Shown piece by piece: positions 1 to 6,839 of a DNA stretch of 9,631 nucleotides. Below the pieces are notes generated by a model, which saw only the letters and a list, made by a program, of their open reading frames with translations, ran no database searches and was not told where the DNA came from. The stretch is taken from assembly GCA_963642145.1 (NCBI GenBank), contig CAVIFU010000049.1, forward strand, positions 1-9,631. The letters are read 5' to 3'. A program made the translations under genes and the position numbers. Every line of letters starts with the position of its first letter. The stretch's first letter is position 1. This DNA is from Stercoripulliclostridium_A sp963642145 (GTDB lineage Bacteria > Bacillota > Clostridia > Christensenellales > DTU072).

Positions 1-55
<55 letters not shown>

Positions 56-175
56 AAGGAGCAGGTAACACCTGCAACCTGTCGAGGTCGATCGCAAGAT
101 CGATCGCACTAACGGATAATGCCGAGTGCCTAAACCCTCGCTGTACTGTTTGTTCTTTCAAGGATGCAGTAAATG
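56..175 (+). other. Structured 16S trailer/spacer without tRNA or 23S
   Basis: The short trailer after 16S contains two perfect or nearly perfect hairpins. The first is GCAGGT (61-66) pairing with ACCTGC (70-75). The second is GGTCGATC (86-93) pairing with GATCGATC (98-105) around a GCAA tetraloop, with one G-T wobble. Such stems fit processing or folding of the pre-16S 3' flank. AAGGAG at 56-61 is complementary to the anti-Shine-Dalgarno sequence, which is common in Firmicutes spacers. TGTTCTTTCAAGG at 150-162 resembles the TTGTTCTTTGAAAA-like block often seen late in clostridial 16S-23S spacers. I see no tRNA cloverleaf here. Confidence 0.6.
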
Positions 176-197
176 ACCGCCGAGAGGTGGTTTTTTT
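176..197 (+). terminator. Intrinsic terminator of the 16S transcription unit
   Basis: ACCGCC (176-181) pairs with GGTGGT (186-191) around a GAGA tetraloop, giving six pairs with one G-T wobble. It is followed directly by seven T residues (191-197). This is a classical Rho-independent terminator about 120 bases after the 16S end. Its position before any 23S gene suggests that the rRNA transcript stops here. Confidence 0.75.
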
Positions 198-238
198 ATA
201 CCCTTTTACGCCCTTTTGCGCGCAACGCCTTATTCTGC

Positions 239-267
239 TTGTATTTATCGTGCCTTAATGGTATAAT
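239..267 (+). promoter_or_regulatory. Sigma-A promoter for GNAT-glnS
   Basis: The -35 box TTGTAT (239-244) and perfect -10 box TATAAT (262-267) are separated by 17 bases. A TG at 259-260 gives an extended -10. Transcription should start near 274, leaving a leader of about 43 bases before the GNAT start codon at 317. That leader is too short for a T-box riboswitch, which many Firmicutes aminoacyl-tRNA synthetase genes carry. The promoter also argues against any upstream start for the acetyltransferase. Confidence 0.75.
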
Positions 268-316
268 AGTACATACTATTTACCGTATAGTAACTATACA
301 CGTCTCGGAGAATGGC

Positions 317-694
317 ATGATCAGCTTGAACGCTACAAACGATACTTCTTTATTAAATCTATTGCATAACCGCATATTCGGTAACGATATAGAGGGCAAA
401 GTAGGGTACGTCTTGTACGTGGACGACGTGCCGATAGGCGTTGCAAAGCTAAATATCGACGCCACTTCCGCTACGCTCAAAGAAGTAGGCGTACTTGCGG
501 AGTACCGCGGCAAGGGTTACGGCGATTTCTTTACGCGTTCGTTGATGAATTGTTGTATAGACATTACGGACGTAATTTACGCCTACAAAGACGAGTATTT
601 TTGTAAATTCGGCTTCACGGAAGAAAACGGTGTGATGAAAGTCGAGTCCGATAAACTCACTTTTCCGCACGCGTGCAAACATAACGAAAACTAA
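317..694 (+). CDS. Small GNAT-family N-acetyltransferase
   Basis: This 125-residue protein carries the acetyl-CoA signature of the GNAT fold. The pyrophosphate-binding loop is YRGKGYG at residues 63-69, preceded by the beta-strand KEVGVLAEY and followed by a helix. A second block, YAYKDEYFCKFGF (88-100), matches the motif B region, where small GNATs close the fold with a conserved FGF. The substrate cannot be told from sequence. The ATG at 317 is chosen because GGAG (307-310) lies six bases upstream and the promoter maps to 239-267. The frame is open back to 173, but that stretch crosses the 16S terminator and the promoter and would not be translated. Its stop is 16 bases before glnS, so the two genes are very likely co-transcribed. 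Whether it acts on tRNA synthetase, ribosomal proteins or small molecules is unknown. Confidence 0.85.
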   Translation: MISLNATNDTSLLNLLHNRIFGNDIEGKVGYVLYVDDVPIGVAKLNIDATSATLKEVGVLAEYRGKGYGDFFTRSLMNCCIDITDVIYAYKDEYFCKFGFTEENGVMKVESDKLTFPHACKHNEN

Positions 695-710
695 GATCCG
701 GAGAGTAAGT

Positions 711-2360
711 ATGAAAATCGACATCGAACCATCAAATTTTATCGAAGACATCATCGTTAACGATCTCGAAACCGGCAAACACAAGCTTATTTATACGCGT
801 TTTCCGCCCGAGCCTAACGGTTATCTCCACATCGGTCACAGCAAGAGCCTATGCATCAACTTCGGAATAAAAGAAAAATTCCATGGCAAATGCAACTTGC
901 GCTTTGACGATACCAACCCGACCAAGGAAGACGTGGAGTATGTGGAAAGCATCAAGGAAGACATCCGTTGGTTAGGCTTCCAATGGGATAAGGAGCTGTA
1001 CGCCAGCGACTACTTCGAACAGACATACGACTATGCCGTAAAACTTATAAAAAAGGGCGTAGCCTACGTATGCGACTACAACGCCGACCAAATCAGAGAA
1101 ACGCGCGGCACGCTTACCGAGCCGGGCAAAGAAAGCCCCTACCGCAACAGGAGCGTTGAAGAGAACCTCAAATTGTTCGGCGAAATGCGCGAGGGCAAAT
1201 ACCCGGACGGCAGCAAAGTTTTGCGCGCCAAAATAGATATGGCAAGCCCCAATATCAACATGCGCGATCCCGTTTTGTACCGCGTGCTCAGATGCCATCA
1301 TCACCGCACGGGCGATAAATGGTGCATTTACCCGATGTACGACTTTGCGCACCCCATAGGCGACGCGCTTGACGGCGTAACGCATTCCATTTGCACGTTG
1401 GAGTTCGAAGACCATCGTCCGCTATACGATTGGGTATGCGAGCAATGCGAATTCGTCAATCCTCCGAGGCAGATAGAGTTTGCAAGGCTCAATATCAAAA
1501 ATACAATAATGTCAAAGCGCTACCTCAAAAAACTCGTCGAAACGGGCGTCGTAGACGGCTGGGACGATCCGAGAATGCCTACGCTGAGCGGTATGCGCAA
1601 GAGGGGATATCCTCCGGAAGCAATCAAGGACTTCTGCGCGAGAGTCGGCGTAGCCAAAGCCAACAGCGAAGTCGATCCCGCACTTTTGGAGCATTGCGTC
1701 AGAGAATTCTTGAACGTACACGCCGACAGAGCCATGACGGTGGCGCGTCCGCTCAAAGTCGTAATCGATAATATGGCGGATGACGAAGTGCAAACTTTTA
1801 TCGTGCAAGATAATCCCAATTCCGAGAATTCGGGTACCCATACTGTCGATTTGGCAAAAGAAATATATATCGACGAAGCTGACTTTTCGCTCAATCCTCC
1901 GCCCAAGTATTTCAGACTCAAAGAGGGCGGCATGGTGCGTTTGAAAGGCTCGTATATCCTCAAACACGTCTCGACCGAAGTTGACGGCGCAACCGGCAAC
2001 CCGACCGTCGTGCACTGCGAATATATAGAAGATTCCGCAAGCGGCGGCGTTAACAGCGGTATCAAAGTCAAAGGCACTATACAATGGGTGTCCGTCAAGG
2101 ACGCCGTGGACTGCAAACTTTGCAAATACGAGAGCTTGCTCGTTGACGTCAAGGACGGCGTTACCGATTTCAATGAGAGGATAAACCCGAATTCATTGGA
2201 GATCGTGGAGCATGCCGAGACGGAGCCGTTTGCAGTGGCGTTCGAGGAGGGCAAAACCTTCCAATTCATGCGCGACGCTTACTACAAATACGCCGGCAAG
2301 ATCGACGGAGTGCATACATTCTATCGCATCGTTTCGCTCAAGGATAGTTTCAACAAGTAA
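711..2360 (+). CDS. glnS: Glutaminyl-tRNA synthetase (GlnRS)
   Basis: This class I aminoacyl-tRNA synthetase charges tRNA-Gln with glutamine in the cytoplasm, using ATP. The protein has 549 residues, close to the roughly 550 of E. coli GlnRS. The ATP-binding HIGH motif is at residues 40-43 within RFPPEPNGYLHIGHSKS. The KMSKS-equivalent loop is IMSKRYL, with MSKR at 267-270. The RFDDTNP block following HIGH is typical of the GluRS/GlnRS group. The last 200 residues or so correspond to the two beta-barrel anticodon-binding domains, including FQFMRDAYY near the C-terminus. A GGAG site (700-703) sits seven bases before the ATG. Many Bacillota lack GlnRS and instead use a non-discriminating GluRS with GatCAB; its presence here is a real lineage trait or an acquired gene. 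It is full length, with no frameshift visible. Confidence 0.97.
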   Translation: MKIDIEPSNFIEDIIVNDLETGKHKLIYTRFPPEPNGYLHIGHSKSLCINFGIKEKFHGKCNLRFDDTNPTKEDVEYVESIKEDIRWLGFQWDKELYASDYFEQTYDYAVKLIKKGVAYVCDYNADQIRETRGTLTEPGKESPYRNRSVEENLKLFGEMREGKYPDGSKVLRAKIDMASPNINMRDPVLYRVLRCHHHRTGDKWCIYPMYDFAHPIGDALDGVTHSICTLEFEDHRPLYDWVCEQCEFVNPPRQIEFARLNIKNTIMSKRYLKKLVETGVVDGWDDPRMPTLSGMRKRGYPPEAIKDFCARVGVAKANSEVDPALLEHCVREFLNVHADRAMTVARPLKVVIDNMADDEVQTFIVQDNPNSENSGTHTVDLAKEIYIDEADFSLNPPPKYFRLKEGGMVRLKGSYILKHVSTEVDGATGNPTVVHCEYIEDSASGGVNSGIKVKGTIQWVSVKDAVDCKLCKYESLLVDVKDGVTDFNERINPNSLEIVEHAETEPFAVAFEEGKTFQFMRDAYYKYAGKIDGVHTFYRIVSLKDSFNK

Positions 2361-2389
2361 CCGCGCCGTAAATATATAGTAAAAAAACC

Positions 2390-2407
2390 GTTGATTTATC
2401 GACTTTT
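2390..2407 (+). terminator. Weak possible terminator after glnS
   Basis: GTTGA (2390-2394) can pair with TCGAC (2399-2403) around TTTA, with one T-G wobble. Four T residues follow, and a seven-A run lies just upstream. The stem is short and the T-run is modest, so the call is tentative. Its position 30 bases after the glnS stop and before the next promoter is appropriate. Confidence 0.3.
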
Positions 2408-2451
2408 GCCACATGTTTGCAGAAATAGTTGAGTAAATTTCGATAAAGCTA

Positions 2452-2480
2452 TTGTAATTTGGTTGATTTGCTTGTATAAT
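2452..2480 (+). promoter_or_regulatory. Sigma-A promoter for the zinc-ribbon tetraspan gene
   Basis: The -35 box TTGTAA (2452-2457) and perfect -10 box TATAAT (2475-2480) are separated by exactly 17 bases. Transcription should begin near 2487, giving a leader of about 48 bases before the ATG at 2535. This marks the left end of the membrane-protein cluster and separates it from glnS. Confidence 0.65.
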
Positions 2481-2534
2481 GTAAAGCAATAGACGTGTGG
2501 GTACGCCCACTTTGTGCAAGGAGAGAGAAAATAC

Positions 2535-3812
2535 ATGGCTAAATGTAAGGCTTGTGGACAAGAGAACCCGGAAGGCGCTCGTTTCTGCTCTTATTGCGGA
2601 CATTCCTTGGAAACCAAGGATAACGCCGCCGTAAAAGAAGCGCTCGACGCTGCCGGACAGAAATTCGATGAGGATTCGATGGCGACGCTCGATAAGTCGC
2701 GCATCACCTACGTTTGCACCGTATGCGGTAGCGTCAATCGTATCGATCAGGATAGATGCACGCGCTGCGGTAAGCCCCGCCCTCGCAACGAGTACGTTAA
2801 CGCGCTCAAACGCTTGAAGAAGAGTGCGGATATCAAGGCGGAAACCGAAACGTTGGTCGCGCCGCTCCCGGTATCGGTACCGGAAGAACCGCAAGAAGCT
2901 CCGGCTCCGCAAGAGCCCGAGACCCCGGCGGTACAAGAGCCCATCCAAGAACCTGCTCCGGAACCCGCACCTGCGGAAAAAGAAGAGGCAACCGCCGTTC
3001 CTCCCGTGACGGGCGGACAAGTAGGTCCCATTACGCAACCGTTTATCATCGTGCCGTACGTGAACCCGATGCAACCGTTGCGCCAATACAATCCCAACCA
3101 ATTGTATCGTTACGAGCCCTATACGCAAGAAGAACTTAACGCCATGCAGGCGCAAAGGGAAGCGGAAGAGCTTGCAAGACGTATGGAAGCGGAAAAAGCG
3201 GCAGGCGCCGACGCAAATCAAGCGCCCGAAGCTCCCGCGGCAGACGCGGTTCCCGCAGAACCGGTTATATGCGCTCCCAAGGCGAAATCCGTCAGATGGG
3301 TATCGGCAATAATGCTCATACTGTCTTTGGGACTCATGGTATTTGCCGTAGTAAGCAAGTTTATTATCGGAGGTCCCACCTCGGCAGAACTCCTGAGGGG
3401 TGCTTACAGAATCGGCGACGTTATAGCCAATCCCAAGTGGGAGAGCGGATGGTGCTACTCCGCAGGCGCAATATTGACGCTCGCATTTGCCCTTATCATA
3501 TTCATTCGCAGTATCGTCAGATGCGCTACCGGCAGAGCAAGATATATCGGCGGATTGTTCCCGACTCTCATGCTTTTGGCATATTGCGCGTTCGGTCTCG
3601 GAGTCCTCAAAATAGGATATAATGCGCAGAACAACTTCAATTCCGCTTTCAACGCGTTCAAAGAGTTATTCAAGAGCGGAGATATACATTTCTATGTCGA
3701 ATGCGCTTTGGTAGTGGTGATGTTTATCGTATGCTGGTTCTGCCCCAAGAACGTCGTACTTGACAAAAAATCCGATAAAAAACTCGAAAAGAAAGAAGAA
3801 GACAAAAAATAG
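2535..3812 (+). CDS. Zinc-ribbon four-helix membrane protein with divergent QPxxxVPY motif
   Basis: This 425-residue protein matches no characterised family that I recognise. Two zinc ribbons open it: C4, C7, C18, C21 (CKACGQ...FCSYCG) and C61, C64, C75, C78 (CTVCGS...CTRCGK). A proline/glutamate-rich linker spans about residues 105-160. It is followed by a divergent copy of the cluster's motif at 163-187 (PITQPFIIVPY, then MQPLRQY). A charged, probably helical stretch about 190-220 leads to four hydrophobic helices near 255-279, 307-329, 337-361 and 386-406. The tail is lysine-rich (LDKKSDKKLEKK). By the positive-inside rule both ends are cytosolic. The ATG at 2535 is preferred over an in-frame GTG at 2514, because AAGGAG (2518-2523) lies between them, 11 bases before the ATG. 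It is the first gene after the 2452-2480 promoter. Zinc ribbons at the N-terminus of bacterial membrane proteins often mediate protein contacts, but the partner here is unknown. Confidence 0.9.
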   Translation: MAKCKACGQENPEGARFCSYCGHSLETKDNAAVKEALDAAGQKFDEDSMATLDKSRITYVCTVCGSVNRIDQDRCTRCGKPRPRNEYVNALKRLKKSADIKAETETLVAPLPVSVPEEPQEAPAPQEPETPAVQEPIQEPAPEPAPAEKEEATAVPPVTGGQVGPITQPFIIVPYVNPMQPLRQYNPNQLYRYEPYTQEELNAMQAQREAEELARRMEAEKAAGADANQAPEAPAADAVPAEPVICAPKAKSVRWVSAIMLILSLGLMVFAVVSKFIIGGPTSAELLRGAYRIGDVIANPKWESGWCYSAGAILTLAFALIIFIRSIVRCATGRARYIGGLFPTLMLLAYCAFGLGVLKIGYNAQNNFNSAFNAFKELFKSGDIHFYVECALVVVMFIVCWFCPKNVVLDKKSDKKLEKKEEDKK

Positions 3813-3821
3813 TTTATATGA

Positions 3822-3848
3822 TCCGCGAGCGCGTCACACGCTTGCGGA
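3822..3848 (+). other. Intergenic hairpin between the first two tetraspan genes
   Basis: CCGCGAGCG (3823-3831) pairs with CGCTTGCGG (3839-3847) through nine pairs with one G-T wobble, plus a closing T-A pair, around a seven-base loop. The following ACTTATATTATAA is AT-rich but has no run of T, so it does not look like a standard terminator. It may be a partial terminator, an RNA-stabilising stem, or part of a regulatory leader. No good promoter separates it from the gene at 3882. Confidence 0.5.
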
Positions 3849-3881
3849 CTTATATTATAAAAAGTAAGAGCGGAGGTCAGT

Positions 3882-4952
3882 ATGAAAGAAAATGAAAGCA
3901 ACGCAAGACGCGTAACTCCGAGAAGTTACGAGTATCATGTCAGCGGACGCGACATGTCAACGCCGTACTATGCCGCGTACAAAGCTTCACGCAACGCAAG
4001 ACAGCGCGGCGAACTGCCAAAAACAACCGTAAGACCGGTAGCCGCGTCATACGGCACCGCGCCTCGTGACGATTCCTATTATGACGCTCCGTCGAGGAGA
4101 AACGAAAAGGCGCCTAAGCCGGTAAGCGCAAGGAGGGGTTTCTGGGCGTTCCTCGTAATGCTCTTTACGTTACTCTACATAGCCGTTCCGGTACTTAACT
4201 ACTTCCAAATAGGCGGTTTGGCTTCCGTAAACAAGTATTTCGATTTGTTTGACAGGGTGAGCCTTGTCGAACAACTCGACGAAGACGGCAATCCCGTCGT
4301 CGATGACGAAGGCAACACCGTCATGGACGCACAGCTCACCAATATGGGCACCGAAGACATCGTTATGGGATTTGTCAAGGGTTTGACGCCTGCAAAGAGT
4401 GACGATGCGGAAACCGAGGACGGAGAAGATACATCCGAAGAGGATACGTCCGAACAAGAAAGCGCGGAAGCTGCAGCAGAAGAAACGGACGCCGCGGACG
4501 AAGCCGCAGACGCCGTTGCGGACGATACCGCAGATGCGGAAGAGGAAACTCAGGAAGAAAAGCATTATTTCTTCTATGACGAATATATGTCCAAGGTCGG
4601 CGAAGTCGGCACGATGCAAAAGATCGCCTACTATGGCTTGCCGATAGTTCTTGCTCTCGGCGTGCTTATCGCGCTCATATTCTTCATAAGGGCGTTGGTA
4701 TGCCTTTGCACGACAAAAAGGCGTAAGTTATTCATATTCAGCGCGATTATGATGCTCGTAATGACCTTGCTCGGAGTTGTATTCGGATTCATGTGCACCG
4801 GCGCGGAATGGAGCCAATTCGTAAGCTTTGTAACCTTCAAAAACGAACTTTCGTTGCAACTCGGTTACGGCTACGTCATTATGGCGGGACTTTCCGTATT
4901 GACGCTCATAGCAAGTTGCTTTACGTTCCGTAGCAAAAAAGTTGTTTATTAA
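3882..4952 (+). CDS. Four-helix membrane protein with acidic outer loop (pair 1)
   Basis: This 356-residue protein is of unrecognised family. A basic, tyrosine-containing cytosolic tail (1-86, ending APKPVSARRG) precedes TM1 (about 87-109). A large outer loop (110-247) follows, of which residues 171-226 are almost entirely E, D, A, T and S. TM2 (248-275), a short basic turn (CTTKRRK), TM3 (283-305) and TM4 (329-350, opening GYGYVIMAG) complete the fold. The tail is FRSKKVVY. TM1 (YIAVPVLNYF), the DEDGN loop segment and TM2 (LPIVLALGV) are clearly related to the protein starting at 5530 (WIAVFVLNYL, DEDGN, FPIVLAVGA), so the two are paralogs. It lacks the cluster's QPIxxVPY motif, but the gene 17 bases downstream supplies it. 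GGAGG (3872-3876) lies five bases before the ATG. Confidence 0.9.
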   Translation: MKENESNARRVTPRSYEYHVSGRDMSTPYYAAYKASRNARQRGELPKTTVRPVAASYGTAPRDDSYYDAPSRRNEKAPKPVSARRGFWAFLVMLFTLLYIAVPVLNYFQIGGLASVNKYFDLFDRVSLVEQLDEDGNPVVDDEGNTVMDAQLTNMGTEDIVMGFVKGLTPAKSDDAETEDGEDTSEEDTSEQESAEAAAEETDAADEAADAVADDTADAEEETQEEKHYFFYDEYMSKVGEVGTMQKIAYYGLPIVLALGVLIALIFFIRALVCLCTTKRRKLFIFSAIMMLVMTLLGVVFGFMCTGAEWSQFVSFVTFKNELSLQLGYGYVIMAGLSVLTLIASCFTFRSKKVVY

Positions 4953-4969
4953 AGGAGAAAATCTAACAT

Positions 4970-5248
4970 ATGTTAAGCAGAAAGAAGAAACAAGAAGAAG
5001 CTCGTCTCCAAGCAGAATTGGAAGCTCGCGTAGCGAGGGAAGAAGCTATAAGAAAAGCTCGCAAAAAAGAGCGCACCGCAAGTTGGCAAAAGGTTTCTAA
5101 CGGAATCGTGCCCGTGGCGCGCCCCGCAGAGTATATCCAGCTCACGCCTATCGTGCAACCGATACCGCTCGTTCCGTACAGCTCGCAACGTCAGCCTTTG
5201 GCTATGTACGTTGACGACGAAGAGAACTACGACGAGTACGACGACTAA
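4970..5248 (+). CDS. Small motif protein: basic helix, QPIPLVPYSSQ motif, acidic tail (pair 1)
   Basis: This 92-residue protein has no membrane segment. Residues 3-40 are a highly charged, probably helical or coiled-coil stretch rich in K, R, E and A. The segment PVARPAEYIQ leads into the conserved motif at 56-80 (QLTPIVQPIPLVPYSSQ, then RQPLAMY). The end is acidic and tyrosine-rich (DDEENYDEYDD). It closely matches the 86-residue protein starting at 6840 in order and motif, including the pre-motif (PVAKPADFVQ there). AAAGGAG (4951-4957) overlaps the upstream stop codon and lies 12 bases before the ATG. That spacing is long, but no better start exists. Its adjacency to the tetraspan gene at 3882 suggests co-expression and probably physical partnership. 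The function is unknown. Confidence 0.88.
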   Translation: MLSRKKKQEEARLQAELEARVAREEAIRKARKKERTASWQKVSNGIVPVARPAEYIQLTPIVQPIPLVPYSSQRQPLAMYVDDEENYDEYDD

Positions 5249-5298
5249 TCAATCCGCGTTTGCTTAACGCAGGATAAACGGTCATTGCGTAACCTTTG

Positions 5299-5324
5299 CA
5301 AGGCACGTTTTGCGTGCCTTGTTT
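5299..5324 (+). terminator. Probable terminator after pair 1
   Basis: CAAGGCACG (5299-5307) pairs perfectly with CGTGCCTTG (5313-5321) around TTTTG. Only three T residues follow before AAG, so the stem is strong but the U-tract is short. It lies 50 bases after the small motif gene and ahead of a separate promoter, which supports a terminator role. Confidence 0.55.
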
Positions 5325-5334
5325 AAGTTGAGCG

Positions 5335-5374
5335 GCGCGCGGCTCGACGTCGCGCGTGCGTGCAAACACGCACG
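5335..5374. repeat. GC-rich nested inverted repeats
   Basis: CGTGCGTG (5355-5362) and CACGCACG (5367-5374) form a perfect eight-base inverted repeat around CAAA. The left arm can alternatively pair through its CGCGCG copies at 5335-5340 and 5350-5356. The block is far more GC-rich than the AT-rich promoter region that follows, and it has no T-run. It could be a backup terminator stem, a protein-binding palindrome, or a remnant; I cannot choose. Confidence 0.5.
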
Positions 5375-5396
5375 AGTCGGTGTGCTTAGGTGCAGA

Positions 5397-5437
5397 TGGG
5401 AAAAATATCAAAAATTGGTAAAAAAAATTTCCCAAAA
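5397..5437. promoter_or_regulatory. Phased A-tracts inside an inverted repeat, upstream of promoter
   Basis: TGGGAAA (5397-5403) and TTTCCCA (5428-5434) form a perfect seven-base inverted repeat. Four A-tracts (5401-5405, 5410-5414, 5420-5427, 5434-5437) have centres about 9 to 12 bases apart, close to one helical turn. Such phasing is known to bend DNA, and A-rich DNA just upstream of -35 can act as an UP element. The -35 box begins 12 bases after the last tract. Confidence 0.5.
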
Positions 5438-5448
5438 GTATTGAAATA

Positions 5449-5478
5449 TTGACTTGTGTATGTTAAACTAATGATACT
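5449..5478 (+). promoter_or_regulatory. Candidate sigma-A promoter for pair 2
   Basis: TTGACT (5449-5454) is a five-of-six -35 match. GATACT (5473-5478) is an imperfect -10 box at 18 bases. An alternative pairing is TTGAAA (5441-5446) with TAAACT (5464-5469). The stretch after it, to 5510, is extremely AT-rich and includes the 12-base palindrome TTATAATTATAA (5497-5508), which could hold other -10 elements. The existence of a promoter here is likely; its exact boxes are uncertain. Confidence 0.45.
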
Positions 5479-5529
5479 ATTTATAACTATAATTTTTTAT
5501 AATTATAAATTGTGGCTTTCGGAGGATGT

Positions 5530-6804
5530 ATGGCTGGTGACAGAACAACACAAAATACGGTTCGAGTAAAGCGTTCCGCCAATAACGGCGCGCGTTTTGC
5601 ACGCCCCGTCACGGGCGGAGTTCAGTACGCGAATCCTTATACCGTACGTTACAACGCCGGCGCGCAGGGCGCTCGTTCCGCCCAAAGAGCTCCTCAACGT
5701 AAAGTTCCCGTCAAGAAGAATCATCGCAAAGAGAGGGATTATTTCTATATCATGCGTAGGGGAGTGTGCTTCTTTATCATGCTTCTCGCATTGGTGTGGA
5801 TTGCGGTGTTCGTGCTTAACTACTTGAACATCCTGCCTCAATATACATCTTTCCTCGTCCAACAGGATTTGACTCCGCTTGACGAAAGGGAAGACGTGGA
5901 TACCGGCGAAGTGGACGAAGACGGCAATGCCATAATAGAATCTTACAAAGACAAGAGCGCGTATCTCGGCTTTATAGATCCGATATTCGGCGTTCTCAAA
6001 AAGGTAGCCGGCATAGGCGCTACCGCAGAGGGCGAGGAGAGCAAGTCTCCGTTCTATGACGCGATTGTCAAAAGATTAGAGGTGAACACCTCGGAAACCG
6101 AAGAGGACTCCGAAGAAACAACGGATGATGAATCCGCGGATAAGACGGAGGAAACCACCTCTAAGCAAGGTCTTGTGGCGGAAGCCGCGGAAGAAGCCGC
6201 AGACGAAACAAAGAAAGACGAAGAGGCAACCGACGAAGAAACTACCGAAGAGGGTACCGAGGAAACCGCCGAAGAAGCAAAGGTTCCCGTCATAACCGTA
6301 GACGAAAGCACTCTTCCCGTCATAAGCGAAGACGCAATCGCCGCCGACAGTATGTACAAAGTCGCAACCATGGCGTTTACATACTTCCCGATAGTTCTTG
6401 CGGTAGGCGCGGTAATGGCTCTTGTGATTTTCATCTTGGCGTTCCTTTCGCTGTTCGGCAGAAGGATCTTCAAGGGATTCGGGATTATGTCGATAATCAT
6501 GCTCCTCGGAGGTATCGCCGCGGTATTGGCAGGCTTAGCCGTAAGCGGAACATATCAAGGTAATCCGTCAATAAACGAAGAAGAAGTTCTTACAAGCATA
6601 TTGGACTTCTCCAAACTAATAACGTTCCTTACGCAAATATTCTCCGGCGCTCCCGCAACCGCGCTTGATCCGGAAGTAGACGTAATGCCCCTGACGATAG
6701 TCGGCGGATACGGATTGTTGATAATCCTTATCGTACCGGTAGTAATTCTGCTGTTGTCGATTTTCGCGAGGAAGAAAGTACCGTATAGCATATTTGACAA
6801 ATAG
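5530..6804 (+). CDS. Four-helix membrane protein with long acidic outer loop (pair 2)
   Basis: This 424-residue protein is a paralog of the one starting at 3882. A strongly basic cytosolic tail (1-77) contains RPVTGGVQYANPYTVRY, perhaps a decayed relative of the cluster's motif. TM1 is about 78-99, and the outer loop runs 100-280. Residues 188-250 of that loop are low-complexity E, T, D and A. TM2 (283-309), a basic turn (FGRRIFKG), TM3 (317-340), a second outer loop longer than in its relatives (about 341-392) and TM4 (393-415) follow. The tail is ARKKVPYSIFDK. The ATG at 5530 is chosen because GGAGG (5521-5525) lies four bases before it; the in-frame GTG at 5512 would place that site inside the gene. 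The motif-bearing partner is encoded 35 bases downstream. The function is unknown; the outer loop could bind cations or basic surface polymers, which is only inference. Confidence 0.9.
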   Translation: MAGDRTTQNTVRVKRSANNGARFARPVTGGVQYANPYTVRYNAGAQGARSAQRAPQRKVPVKKNHRKERDYFYIMRRGVCFFIMLLALVWIAVFVLNYLNILPQYTSFLVQQDLTPLDEREDVDTGEVDEDGNAIIESYKDKSAYLGFIDPIFGVLKKVAGIGATAEGEESKSPFYDAIVKRLEVNTSETEEDSEETTDDESADKTEETTSKQGLVAEAAEEAADETKKDEEATDEETTEEGTEETAEEAKVPVITVDESTLPVISEDAIAADSMYKVATMAFTYFPIVLAVGAVMALVIFILAFLSLFGRRIFKGFGIMSIIMLLGGIAAVLAGLAVSGTYQGNPSINEEEVLTSILDFSKLITFLTQIFSGAPATALDPEVDVMPLTIVGGYGLLIILIVPVVILLLSIFARKKVPYSIFDK

Positions 6805-6839
6805 TCTAAATATCTAATATATCATAGGAGGATACCAAA

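Noticed and set aside
56..61. AAGGAG directly after the anti-Shine-Dalgarno sequence, able to pair with it
   Set aside because: It is an intriguing masking possibility, but the same arrangement is common in Firmicutes 16S trailers, so it is not specific to this window.
173..316. An N-terminal extension of the GNAT gene starting at 173, giving 173 residues
   Set aside because: It would run through the 16S terminator and the 239-267 promoter, and its residues do not look like a GNAT. The ATG at 317 has a well-spaced GGAG.
1520..2269. A 249-codon minus-strand open frame opposite glnS
   Set aside because: It is a serine/threonine-rich shadow of an unambiguous GlnRS gene.
2193..3221. A 342-codon open frame on the minus strand
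   Set aside because: It overlaps the end of glnS and the first half of the zinc-ribbon gene, both of which have clear motifs and ribosome binding sites. Its translation is arginine-rich and low in complexity, as expected of an antisense shadow.
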